From assembly GCA_018398575.1 (NCBI GenBank), contig JAGTXZ010000021.1:2728001-2792000 (forward strand): a stretch of 64,000 bases of DNA, read 5' to 3'. Below, piece by piece: positions 11,590-22,966 of the stretch (positions are counted from its first letter, which is position 1; each line of letters begins with the position of its first letter). The notes beneath the pieces were generated by a model. The model had not been told where the DNA came from. It saw only the letters and a program-made list of their open reading frames with translations, and searched no databases. Source of the stretch: Ampelomyces quisqualis (taxonomy: Eukaryota > Ascomycota > Dothideomycetes > Pleosporales > Phaeosphaeriaceae). A program made the position numbers and the translations under genes.

Positions 11590-14314
11590 AGGCAAGTAAC
11601 CTACTACTAACACCTAACAATTTATATTCTAGTGTGCCTAAAATACTACACAAATTTATATAAGACGCTTCTTAAATCCTAAAATCTAGCCTTTAGAAGA
11701 CAATCTATATCCTAAAACGCCTAATTTACTACACTAATTATTGCTAAAACAACGCTAAAGCTATTAGAGTATAAGATACCTAGTAGCAGAATACTTTATA
11801 GGCCTAGGATTAAACCTATACACAACCTTAATAGAACGCAGCCTAACGCTTAGCGCATATATAGACCTAGTTTAGAAAGTGTACCTATATACACACTAGC
11901 TAGCTATATATATATTACCTAAACTATAGGTAAGTACTTTAATACCTAACTAATTACTATATTAGTATAAAATACTTCTTTAACTACCTTAAGTTACATA
12001 AGTATAAGAGTGTTACTAAGTCTATTTATCTAAGGCTACCTTTTCTACTATCTATGCTATAAAATAGATTCCTACGCTAACTATTTACTACCTAGAGATT
12101 TAAGAAGGAAATAGTACGCGTGCTTTTTAATAATAACTAGTTGTTTTAAACCTTAGAGCAACCTTTATTCTATTACTTTATTTAATTTCTTTAACTAGGC
12201 ATAATTATCTCTTTCTAGTACAAGTTTTTTCTAATACTTTAAAACTAATATAAGCAGGTAGCTTAAAACCTTCTCTACAACCTAGGTAAAACAATAAAAA
12301 TGTCTATTACTCTACACGCCTAGTCTGCTGTAAACTACCTTAGCTTTCTAGCTATTAAAGCTTACTATATTAATATTAGCTAGCAAATAAGAAAGGTCTT
12401 ATTAGATTTTATTCTATTATAAGAGCGCTACACTAGAGTTTTAATAGCAGCTAATCTAATATATGTGCTTAAAAAAACTAATACTATAAAGAAACTTTTA
12501 GCTATTACTTGTAACAATGCCTTAAACAATAGGACTCTTACTAGAAGCCTTAAAAGCTATCTTGCTAACAAGAGTATTAAATAGAGCGCAAAGGAAAACA
12601 CTATTCTGTGCCTTACTTATATTATTAACCTTGTAGTCTAGAATATTATATTGCACCTAGGGCTAACAGCCTTACCTAAAATAGAAGAAGCTAAGTAGCT
12701 TTAACGTTGCTATATTTATTAAATTAATAATATAATATTAGTGCTAAACTTACTTTGTAAGGTATATAAAGTCCTTTATTACAGTTCTTTATTACGCGCT
12801 TACTACCTCTAGATCTAGGTAATTTGCATTATAATTAATTTGTTACTCTAATAATTTAAACAATTTTTAAAAGTATAGTCTAATATACCTACAAATTAAC
12901 GCCTTTGTGTAATATAAGATGTAAAAACTAGATAGAACTTAGTATATAATATCTATAAGCGAGCCTACTAACTAGCTTTCTATATTAATAATTAGCTTAA
13001 GAAGAAAATTGCACTTAGCTAATTAATCCTAGGTAGTAATAGTAACAGCTAGGACAACAATTTAGTAGCTAATTTTAAGAACCTAAAAAGACTTTAACTA
13101 GCTCTAGCTAAATAGTTACACCTAAGGGCTATAACCTACATACTAGTAAACTTTAAAATAGCTACTAATAAAATTAGTAAAAATAATATACTACAGGCGC
13201 CTTATATATAGATAATATATAATAGGCTTTTTAACTTTCTAGATTAGATAACTACTAAGCTATTAAACAAGAAAGATAAGAGTAGTTATTAAGAGAAGTA
13301 GCCTGCTATTGTTAGGGCTGCAGCAGAAAAGAGTAAGAAGAAATTGTTAAAGTACTATTTATGCATAGACAAAGAGTAAAGATACCTATATAATACAGCT
13401 ACTATTCTTAATCTAAGTTAAAAGCTTTCTATATATAAAAGAAGTTTTTTTTTATTATATATATTTATTACGTTGTTAACTGTTACACGTAAGAGAATAA
13501 GTAGAAATCTAATTTTAAACGTATGTATTAGCGTTAGTTCTTAGAGTATATAAGCTAATATAATAATTAACCTATATAACTCTATAGAGACTACACTCTA
13601 GTCTACTCTGCTTAGCCTTACTAATCTCTTAAAAATTAGTAGTTTAAAAGGCCTTCTAAACTTATAGCATAGTTAAGTAGAGCAGGTTCTAAGTTACATA
13701 AAGAACTAAACCTAAGTATTAAGCTAGTCTGTGTAGAGGCCTTCTACTACCTAAGTACTTTTCTAATAACTAAAGACAAAAAGAGAAATCTAATAGGCAT
13801 GCTAGCGTAGTAGTAGGCTAACGCAGAAACCTACCTACTTCTAGCTTAGGTAGCAATAGATGTGCTAGCTATTTAGCTTACAAAGGTTAGGGTAGAGTGT
13901 TCTTTTAATACTGCAAGAGATATAATAGAACATTAAAGGCATAGACTTAAAGCTAAGATAATTTAGACAATTATAGTTGTTAAACACGCAATTACGCATA
14001 AGAATAACTTTCTTAGCCTACTTAAACTGTAATTACTAAATCTAACACGTTAACTAAGCGCTAAAACAGTCTAGGACCTATATAAGATCTAGAGACTAGA
14101 TCCTTATTCTAGTTCTATTAACACTAGAATAAGGCGCTTTGCAGATCTAATAAGTAACAAAGAGAATAGTAATAAGAGTAAAGGTAGTAATAGAATAGAT
14201 TTTGCAACCTCTTCTGTAGGTGCCTATTTAGAAACTCTTGTGCGTAACGTGCCTAAGCAGTAGCTATAAAGAAAGAGATTAAAGCTCTTGCGCTACCTTA
14301 ACTAGTTAGCGTAA
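11590..14314 (+). pseudogene. hAT-family transposase, RIP-degraded
   Basis: Catalyses cut-and-paste transposition of the element. From about 12,099 one frame gives a typical hAT core: an N-terminal linker segment, then KMSITLHA*SAVNYLSFLAI (the S-L-D-x-W-S block), then IKAYYINIS. The ITCDNASNN block follows, with its conserved Asp codon read as AAC at 12,513-12,515, and then a CLAHIINL-like block. Past a putative intron at 12,757-12,812 the frame continues through KKKLLKYYL near 13,340. The C-terminal hATC dimerisation domain lies at about 13,850-13,995 (AIDVLAI, VECSFNTARDIIEH, RHRLKAKII). The frame stays traceable to paired TAA codons at 14,312-14,317. Stops are TAA/TAG at Gln, Trp or Arg positions. 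The N-terminus and start codon are not identified. Confidence 0.85.
12757..12812 (+). other. Intron-like sequence in the hAT transposase
   Basis: Begins GTAAGG (an alternative donor GTATAT lies 5 bp downstream), contains TTTATTAC twice, a branch-like CTTAC and ends CTCTAG. It lies between the DNAxNN/CLAH part and the second half of the transposase. Confidence 0.5.
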
Positions 14315-14702
14315 TAAAGAATTATAATAAAAGCTTACTAGGTAATTTAATACTACTAATTTTAAAAATTATATTTCTATACTAAGATTTAGTTTTTATG
14401 CACTAATTTAAATAGATGTTACTTTAGTAACGTCTCTAATTTTAAGATTATTTCTTTAGTAAGCTAATTTTCCTTGCTTTACTATATACTTAAGTAATAT
14501 ACTATTTTAGAGGTTATAGTAAAAAGCGTTGCATAAGTATAACCTAACAGTAGGTAGCTTAACCTAACTACAAACCTAACCTATACCTAGTACCTATGCA
14601 ACCTAACTCTAACCTATACTCTAGCTCTACTATAACCTAACTTTTACTCTACCTTCTACACTGTTAACCTTTACCTACCTTCTACCTAAAGAAAGGTACC
14701 TT

Positions 14703-14729
14703 CTACCTATTTACTAGCGTAGCTAGTAG
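14703..14729 (-). repeat. hAT right terminal inverted repeat (19 bp) and right target duplication (8 bp)
   Basis: The right terminus at 14,703-14,721 is the inverted partner of 8,695-8,713 (17 of 19 match). The duplication GCTAGTAG at 14,722-14,729 is identical to 8,687-8,694. The shared context is longer (gtagctagtagta on both sides), so the split between terminus and duplication was chosen by requiring an 8-bp duplication and the best end alignment. Confidence 0.8.
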
Positions 14730-17700
14730 TATTAACATAATAACCTACTACAACTATAAACGTATAATAGAAGTCTAATTTATAGCCTAATATTATAGCT
14801 TCTATATACTTAATATCTACTAATATAGTGTCTATATTACAAAGGTGTTCTGCAACATATTTTCTAATACCTAGTTTAATTTCTATTCTATTATAGTAGA
14901 ACTTTAGTTTTTTAATACAAACGTTATTTAGGTAAGGCCTCTAGCGTTCTAGAATATAATCTTAGTATATCTTAGTTATAACGTGTACAAATTTAGCAAC
15001 TAAATTTATTATACCTATAAGTAGTATACACTAGTATACTAGTCTAATAGGTATATAGAATGCTGTTACGTCTTAAAAGTTCTTATGCAGCTCTACTTAG
15101 TTATATTCTAAGAAGAAGTTTAGTAAGCTTATAATTACGCAACTAGTAAAATCTTCTACAAATTTATTTAGATTAGGTAGTAGGTTTACGTTACAAATTG
15201 TAACTTTATTAATCTTCTATACGTTATTTATAAATTAATATTCTTGGTCTTTCTTAGCTACTAGGAAGTATAGGTTTTGGTACTAGCTTTTGCATAGTTT
15301 AAGAGCCTCTTAGTTAATACGTTTCTATACTATTTTAACTACTACTTTTTTAAGTTTTTAAGAGATAGGAAACTAATTAGCTTGCTACGCCTTATAAGGA
15401 ACAGTGTTAATTCTAATTAGAAGTACTACCTTATAGCTAACTTGTTCTAATTTACTAAAGTTCTAGGCTAGAGTAGCTTCTTATTAGTATAGTAGCTTCT
15501 TTAGTATAGCTTGTTCTTATAGGAGCAAGTCTAAAGAAATCTTTATCTTTAATAAGCGTTTAGGCATAAGCCTTATACCTTTAGAAAACTTTACGTATTA
15601 TAGCTTAAAGTAGCTTAAGAATAGAGCGTTCTTTTTGTTTAGTACCTATTAAATACGTGTACGCTCTTTCTAATCTTTATACCTACTAATATTTCTTAGA
15701 GCCTATTCTAAGTTATCTACTAGCTAGACCTTTTAAGCTTTTTGCTTATATAAAGTACTAATATTAAAGAAGACGTTATTTAATTATAGATTAGTTATGC
15801 GCTTTAGCTAAATTAATATTACTTTAATAAGTAACTCTTTCTTACTAGTTGTTTTACTAAGCTTTTGCTCCTAGAAGCTCTTAGCACTAATATTAATTCT
15901 AAGACTCTAAAGAAGCTGCCTTACAACACTTACTATAATATTTTAAGAGTAGTAGCCTACGCTATTACTAACAGGTATATACATTCTATTACTATTACTA
16001 ATAATAATAGATCTATTAGGCCCTGCACCTATAGTGCCTATACCTAGCTACTAGAAGAACTATGTTTCTAAGAAAATAATTAGTAATAAAGATTTCTGTT
16101 AGAGCTACTCTATTACTAACTTTATTACTAGCTACTTATTACTTAGAGTATTAGAGTCTATTTAAAGCTGTATTAAGTTTAATTAATAGTTCTAGATTAG
16201 CTGTATAATAGGTTTAGATAAGAGTAAAACGCTAGTAATTACACTTCTCTAACGTTTTCTATAAGAAGCCTAGAGTAGAGTTCTAGCGCGTTAATCTAAT
16301 TACCTCTTAAATACACAAATCTTATACTATATTTACTATTCTTACTAAAGATTTAGTAGTAGGTTAGCCTATTAGTAGCGTACTTAATTCTAGCTTAAGC
16401 GTTTCTTAGAAAGAAATTACCTAAGATAATTAGGTTTATGCACTTCTTAAGGATAAAGAAGCTAGTGCAGATTTTAATTCTTCTAATAGTAATAGGTACT
16501 TTCTATACAATACTTAAGAACTCTTTAGTTAAACTGTTTACTACTACTATTTTTGCAGTTCTTATACTCTTTAGCAGAGATATAATTAGAAGTATAGCTT
16601 ATTCTACTATTTCTCTTTTTATAGTGTTAAGCTTTGCGCTAGAGTTAATAAGGCTAAGAAACTAGGTCTCCTTAATATTAATAGGTACTTTTAGGCACTC
16701 TCTTTTAAGATGCTCTACGCCTAAGGCTTAATTATGCTTCTTCTAATAGTAAGTAGGCTTACAGAAGTTCTTGTTAGTAGTAAGCTTAAGGCCTAGTTCT
16801 TTATTACATTAGATATACCTTTCAATCTAGCTAATCTTAAAGTCTAACTAGTATTTAGTATTAATACTAAAGTACTTACTTACTTTTCTGTTTACTACCT
16901 TAACTAGCACGTAGTCTAGAAGTAAGCTCTAAGTTAGTAAGTTAACACTAGTTCTTATAGTAGGTTAGTTTCTATCTAAGTCTTTGTTAGCGCTTTTAAC
17001 TATTATATAGCGTGTTAGAGTAACTAAAAGGTTTTTAAACTTAGCTAGCGTGTAGCTTACTTAGAATAGTTTCTTCTTAACCTCTAGCATATTACTAATA
17101 ATAGTCTGAAGTAGTAATAGAACTAGAGTATTAAGAATACACTAGATAACTAATTAAGTATTAGCCTTAAACTTCTAGACTAGCTACTACTTCTTTAGGT
17201 TCTTTTTCTTTTTACTCTACTACATAGGTAGGCTTTAACAGCTCTTTAGTTAGTTAGGTAATATCTTCTACTTCTATATTTTCTAATCTATTATTACTTA
17301 TAAATTAAACTAAGTAGTCTTAGCCTAGCTTTTTGCTTATAGAGTAGCTATTATTTTTGTCTCTATAACCTTTTAAGTGCAGAATCCTATTAACTAGTTT
17401 CTAAGGTAGTTTCTAAACCTAAACCTAACTATATACAGGCTAACTAATACTACACTTTGCTTAGTTTTAGCTAATAACTGTAGCTAATACTAAGCTGCTA
17501 TTAGTAAAAAGTTTCTTAGATTTAGTTATAAAATAGTCTAATATATTCTAATACTTATTATAGTTTACTTCTAATAACACTTCTAAGGTGTTAAGTACTA
17601 ACTGTATAGAGACTATATTGTTCTTAATAGAAATAGAAAGACTAGGTCTACTTATAAACTTAGATTTAACCTTTAGAAAGTTAATATTACGTTTTAGAAA

Positions 17701-20150
17701 GCGCTTCTTAATCTTAGCTAAAATAGTCTTAGCCTATTATGCGTTGCTAAGGCTAGTAACTTAGTTCTATAGGTTATTAGGCGTCTTTTATTAGAGTATG
17801 TTACATTTGTTAAGAAAGCACTAGCTATTAGTAATAAAGTCTCTTAGTGTTAAGTAGTTCTACTTTAAATGCCTAGTCTTATTATAAACTTAACAGTTTA
17901 TTCTAAAGCTGCTTAGTAGTCTTTTACTAAGACGTTTCTGCTAGTAACTCTTATTATTATTTAAGTAGCTATAGCTCTAGCTATTACGCTAATAGTTATT
18001 ATTTCTCTATACTTACTACTATTGCCTATAGTTCTAATAGCTCTAGTTCTATAGAGTTAGCTAAGGCATATATAGTTTAAGAGCTTCTAATTATTCTTTA
18101 GTTTGTTTGCAAACTAAAGCGTAAATAACTAGATTATCTATAAGCTTTACTTTGCAAAAAGTCTATTACATACTCTATAGCTACTACTTAATAGTTATTT
18201 AGTTAAGCCTAAGCTATAGTATCTTATCTATAAAGTTATTTACTTTATTCTTTATAGGCGCTGCGCTAAAAGAAGCTTACTTACGCTAGTTTCTAGATAG
18301 AGTACTTTTTGTTAGTAACTAAAGAGTAGTAGGTTAGAAGTTTGTTTCTAGCTTAATTCTAGATTTAAAGTTATTTTGTTGCAGTAGAGCTAATAGTTGT
18401 TTAGCTACTAGTTTTACTTTAAACTCTACCTTTAGTTTAAAAGCTCTTATAGCTTCTACTAGATTTAATATACGTGCTTTCTTCTCTACCTCTAGGCGCT
18501 TTACTAGATAGTCTTAGATCTTTTTCTACTTAAAGTTCTTTAGAGTGTTTGTTTTTAAGCTAAATCTCTCTAGGATCTTTATTACATATTAGAGTAGCAG
18601 TTCTTTAACAAAGTAGTAGCTATAATAGTTCTTATTAATAGTGCCTACTTTAATACACCTTTTACTATAGATTTAAAAGTTCTACAAGTAGTTTCTAATC
18701 TTCTAGTCTAATCTTATTTAGTACTAACCTAGCTAGTGTTTAAAGTACTCTATATGCTCTTTCTATTAACCTTTATTATTATTTCTAAAGCAGTATTAGA
18801 AGCTATTATAGAGTTTCTCTATAAGTAGTTATTCTAGGCTTTTACATACTCTTTAGACGCCTATATAATAGTCTTTTGTCTTAGCTTATAGTAGGTAACT
18901 AGTTAGTTAATTGTTATCTAGTCTATAAAGCTATAGTACTTTAAGAAGTTCTTAAAGCGCTCTAGAAAGTCTGTAATATTAGTCCTATTAAATAATAGTA
19001 TATTTTCTACTAGGTAAGACAGTAACTATATTATATACAATAGAAGCTACACTTAGTTAAAAGACTCTACTAGTATCTAAAAAGCTCTTAATATTAAGTT
19101 ATCTTAGCCTATACTTTTGCGCCTAAAGTGCTCTTCTAATAGCTGTTTAGCCTACTTTTCTAGCGCACTACTTATATTTGCGCTAGCTTCTCTTATTAAC
19201 TCTATAGGCATTAGTAGTAGAGCTTTCTATCTATTAGAGTGTTTAAGGCGTTAACAACTTAATATACTATTAAGTAGTTTTATATTATTTCTGTATTACT
19301 TTTGTAAGCTACCTAAATAGTAGTTAAAGCTTATTTAAATAAACTAAAGAAAAGTAATAGCCTAAAAGACTAGAATTAAAGTTACTACTTTATGTAAAGT
19401 TACTAAAAAGCTAAAGGCTTAAGCTTTTCTAATGTCTAATAGAGCTTCTGTTATAAAGTCTACTAATTTCTTCCTAATCTCTTTATACTTGCTATCTAAG
19501 CAATTATTAGTTTTCTTTTTCTTCTAACTACTTATTTTAATATATTTCTTAGTCTGCTCTTAGTTGTTTCTACTGTCTATACTCTAGAACTTTTTTAGTA
19601 TACTATATGCTTAGTAGAGCATAATAACTTTATACTTTTACTTAGCCTAATATAGCTTTAGCTATAGCTTACGTCTTACTTCTTTAGCTATTGCTTTACT
19701 TTTTAGAGTCTACTTAATCTCTCTTCTAACTTAGTTCTAGTAGTAGCTAATCTAGGTACTTTAGATAGGCGTTGCTCTAGATCCTACTTTCTATTCTTCT
19801 AATCTTAGAGTACTAACTCTATGTCCTTAGAATAGATACTAATTATATTCTAGAAAGAACTGTAGTAGCTTACTAAATACTTATTAGACTATTAAGTTTC
19901 TGTAATTTCTAGGTTACAAAAACTATAGAAGAGCGTAGGTGTATGCGCAGGTGCGCAGCCTTCTAAAGCCTAGGCTAATAAGAATTTAGAGTTGTAATTA
20001 GTTGCTATATATAGTAAAGTGTTATTTACCTCTAAGGCCTATCAGATTTAATATAGAATTAAATATATTATTATAAGGTATGTGTTATATAGGTCCTTGT
20101 CTTCTAATAGCTCTTTAGCTATTAAATCTTATCTATGCCCTTAGCTAAAC
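14730..20150 (-). mobile_element. Ty3/gypsy element G2, 5' part (protease, RT and upstream)
   Basis: On the minus strand from about 15,300 to 14,730 an RT is readable: NVNLLPNLNKF, a sequence equivalent to LPMGATNS, then a catalytic box YLNNV at about 14,934-14,923, whose G-to-A changes mask an original YLDDV. It then reads GIRKYVAEHL and ends with VVVGYYVN at the hAT junction. About 16,665-16,438 minus reads like a retropepsin region (SSAKLNTIKREIVE, then VPITIRRIKICTSFFIL). From 17,000 to about 20,000 should be gag and upstream pol, heavily decayed. The RT type differs clearly from that of G6. The 5' LTR was not identified. Confidence 0.7.
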
Positions 20151-22019
20151 TCTAAGCGTTCTTTAGACTTACTTTCTATATTACTTTACTATAGTACTAC
20201 TTCTTTAACTTATAGTTAATAATAATATATCTTTTTTTTAAGCTTAGTAACTCTAAAAGAATAGGTTAAGTAGTATTAGTAATTATATATAGAATAGTAG
20301 AAACAAACTAAGTTATACTCTAGTTATCTTCTATAGTTAGATAGGCTTAATAAGTATAAAGGCTAGACACTATACTAGAGTTCGGTAAGTAGATAGTTAG
20401 TAGCACTATACTATTAATCTAAGAGAAAGTTTTAAGTAAAGTAACTTTTTAATTAATTATACTAAGTTCTACTCTATAGTCAATCTATATTTTTATAGGC
20501 TGCGTAGTATTATTATTATATAGTCTTCTAAGTACTTAAATTTAATTCTTTCTTTATATTTAAACTTTAGCCTTTAAGAAAAGAGTTACTTTTAAGTCTT
20601 CTTGTTTTTAACTTCTATTTTGTTTAAGCTAGTAATAGAAAAAGAGCTATTAAGCCTTAATCTATACTTTCTAGCCTAATAGCCTATTTTACTTTAATAG
20701 TAGGTAGCGTAAGTTAGCTTTAGTCTTAAGTTAATAGTACTAGTAATATAATATTATATAGCTATTATATTAGGTATAGACTATAAAGAGTTACCTATAC
20801 TAGGCGTTCTATATATATAGTAGTATAGTTATAGTATACTACTACTATAGTATAAGTAGTTTTCTAGTATTACAGTATATTTAATTAGTTTTCTATAGGT
20901 AGTAAAAAACTCTATATAGTTATAGAAAGCTACTCTAATCTTTAGGTAAAGCTTACTATATAGGTATATTACTAGGTAGTTTAGCTTATAAGAAGAGTTT
21001 ACCTAGTTTTCTAAAGTAGATAAATAGGCTAGAACTTTGTTTACTATTTAGCTATTCTTTAAAACTACCTTTTAATACTTTATAGTAACTTAAAGATTTT
21101 TATTTACTAGGCTCTTAGTCTAATTGAGTAAGAGGGTTATTATATTATACTATACTAGTGTTACGCTATTATCTTTCTACTTTCTTTATATCTATATTTG
21201 TTAAAATATAGATTATAAGTCCTAAAGAGTAAAGAAAATCTCTTACTCTTTAAGCTAGAAGGCTTAATAATCTAATTAAAAAGTAATAGATAGCCTTACC
21301 TTAAAGTCTTAATATTTTGTAATTTTCTTACCTTTAAAGATAGAAATTTTCTTTATTTTTAGACTCGACCTAAGTAGTATTACTAGGTTAAGCTAGAGGT
21401 ATTACGCTAGTAGAGATAAGTTATATTCTACTAAGAGAGTTAGTAGGTTAGCTTTATTAGAGTTACTAGAAGGCTACTCTAGCGTCTAGAAGAGGTATTA
21501 ACTTGCTATTAGCTACCTCTATTAATAAACTCCTCTTTTTAGGCTCTAGATCTAGGCTTATGTTTTAAGTGCCTAGTACTATTACTTTAGCTATACTAAG
21601 CGTTTACTTAGGCTATATATTATTTTCTTATTAGAAGTATTTTCTCTAGGTAGGTTAGTATATATGTTTTATTATTACTTCTTATCTATTATAGCTAAGT
21701 AACTAGGCTACTATTCTTATAGAAGGTAAAGAAATTAAAACTATAAGAATCTTATATAGTAACAAAGTTATTAGGCTATAATAGTAGTATTAATAGAAGT
21801 AACTTAATTTCTATTCTACTAGTTAGTAGAACTACTCTTTTTGTAGATATATGTAGATATATATCTTCTTCTAGAATATACTAGAGTAATACTAGTATAG
21901 CGCTATAAAGGCGCTAGAGTAGCTTAATATACCTTATATATATAGAAGCTAAAGCAACGCTATAGTAGTATATACGCACTATAGGTAAGTTTATTACTTT
22001 CTACTATAATATTCTTATA
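20150..22019 (-). mobile_element. Truncated Ty3/gypsy fragment G3 (gag and 5' LTR), same family as G6
   Basis: The stretch aligns by eye with G6 positions of about 46,200-48,088 in the same orientation. This covers the gag zinc-knuckle region (20,641-20,760 versus 46,705-46,840), the matrix-like part (20,760-20,950 versus 46,840-47,010) and the LTR. The G3 copy has more TA where G6 still has CA or TG, so it is more heavily RIPed. Pol and the second LTR are missing. Homology fades around 20,130-20,190, where G2 begins, so G2 may have cut it or the rest was deleted. Confidence 0.65.
21742..22019 (-). repeat. LTR of G3 (278 bp)
   Basis: Matches the two 282-bp LTRs of G6 (41,099-41,380 and 47,807-48,088): it begins TATAAGA and ends ATTCTTATA, with the shared blocks TAGAACTACTCTTT and TAGTATAGCGCTAT between. 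Relative to G6 it is strongly AT-shifted. Confidence 0.65.
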
Positions 22020-22486
22020 AGATATTAGTAGAATTATTCTTTTTATTAATCTTATAAATTTCTATAATCTTTTTCTTCTTATTTACTTTTCTAAGTAATA
22101 TAATATTAATTATAAGCTTCTTTTCTATAGTTATATCTAGCTTAACTAAATATTTATATAATAACTTTAAGTCTATATAAATACTAACTATAATATAAGA
22201 AGAGTTAAAGTTTTAAATAACCTAATTAAGTATTTTACTAAAAGTATTTACGTAATTATAGCTTTCTACTATTCTATATAATTTACTAGCTAGTATACTT
22301 AATATAACTCTCTTCTACTTAGTTAAGTTCTACTAGATAATATTACTAGAGATTATAAATATACTAGGGTTTGTTATATAGTCTTCTATAGCTAGAATAG
22401 TAAGAAAAGCTAGTTAGAAGCTAAGTCTATTATTATTAGTAAAGAAGCTATCTATTTTAATAAAAAGCTTTATTTAACTAAGGTCT
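22020..22486. other. Unresolved AT-rich DNA, left flank of chromovirus G4
   Basis: 467 bp between the G3 LTR and the G4 target duplication. It should be continuous with 29,308 onward once G4 is removed. I see no recognisable coding region or repeat boundary in it. Confidence 0.4.
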
Positions 22487-22966
22487 AGAGGTGTTACAAC
22501 CTATAAGCTGCTAGGCCCTAGCTCTACTAAAGCGCTCTCTCCTAAGCAAGAACAACTAGAGAGCACACCCTGCACTGCACTACTAATTAGTTACTAGACT
22601 AAGCTGCTCTTTCTGCTCTCTTGCTTAATACAGAGCTAATAGAGTAAGCTGCTCTTTCTGCTCTTTCTAATCTTACAAAGCACGCAGAGCACACAGAGTA
22701 AAGGTAGAACCTCTTTAGTATATAGAAACTACAATAAGCTCTTATAGATTATTGTATTTAACTTATGTTACAGACGCTTAAGTTAGTTATATTAAGCTAT
22801 TCTACTATTGTTACTCTTTTTAGAAAGCTCTAGCCTTTACTATCTTAGTAACAATACCCTTTGTATCTAAAGCAACTCTGCACCTATCTGCAAAAACTAA
22901 CCTTAGCTATACCTCTAGTCTACACTAGCATTCTTATTGTTTACTACTAGACTAACAGTCTTAACA
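22487..22966 (+). repeat. G4 5' target duplication (AGAGG) and 5' LTR (475 bp)
   Basis: The duplication AGAGG is at 22,487-22,491. The LTR runs from TGTTACAAC at 22,492 to TTAACA at 22,966, a TG...CA structure of 475 bp, the same length as the 3' copy. Internally it repeats GCTGCTCTTTCTGCTC-type motifs. Much CpA and some TpG survive, so it is less damaged than most repeats in this window. Confidence 0.88.

Larger units (their letters stand above)
8695..14721 (+). mobile_element. 6.0-kb hAT DNA transposon inserted in Ty3/gypsy element G2
   Basis: The element is bounded by 19-bp inverted ends and by the exact 8-bp duplication GCTAGTAG (8,687-8,694 and 14,722-14,729), the size typical of hAT elements. 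Removing the element and one duplication joins the two halves of the G2 polymerase in frame on the minus strand (V-N-T-T-S-Y | Y-L-N-Y-K-K), so the limits are well supported. Inside are a plus-strand hAT transposase (about 11,590-14,314), a plus-strand accessory gene (about 10,250-11,289) and a minus-strand accessory gene (about 9,332-9,950). All are broken by RIP stops. A length of 6 kb and two extra spliced genes are more than a simple hAT element needs. Confidence 0.85.

Noticed and set aside
14293..14338. A further minus-strand intron-like sequence (GTAAGC...GCTAAC...GGTAG) with TTATTAC
   Set aside because: It overlaps the C-terminal end and paired stop codons of the plus-strand transposase, and no minus-strand exon is evident around it.
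8820..14660. TTAGGTT/CCTAAC-rich patches at both ends resembling telomeric repeats
   Set aside because: They are irregular, lie at both subterminal regions of the hAT element in inverted orientation, and fit subterminal transposase-binding repeats better than telomere DNA.
15865..16047. 60-codon plus-strand open frame
   Set aside because: Lies within G2, whose coding strand is minus. No motif and no support.
16438..16665. 75-codon plus-strand open frame with hydrophobic residues
   Set aside because: It is the opposite strand of the G2 protease region, which reads meaningfully on the minus strand. The hydrophobicity is a by-product of AT-rich antisense codons.
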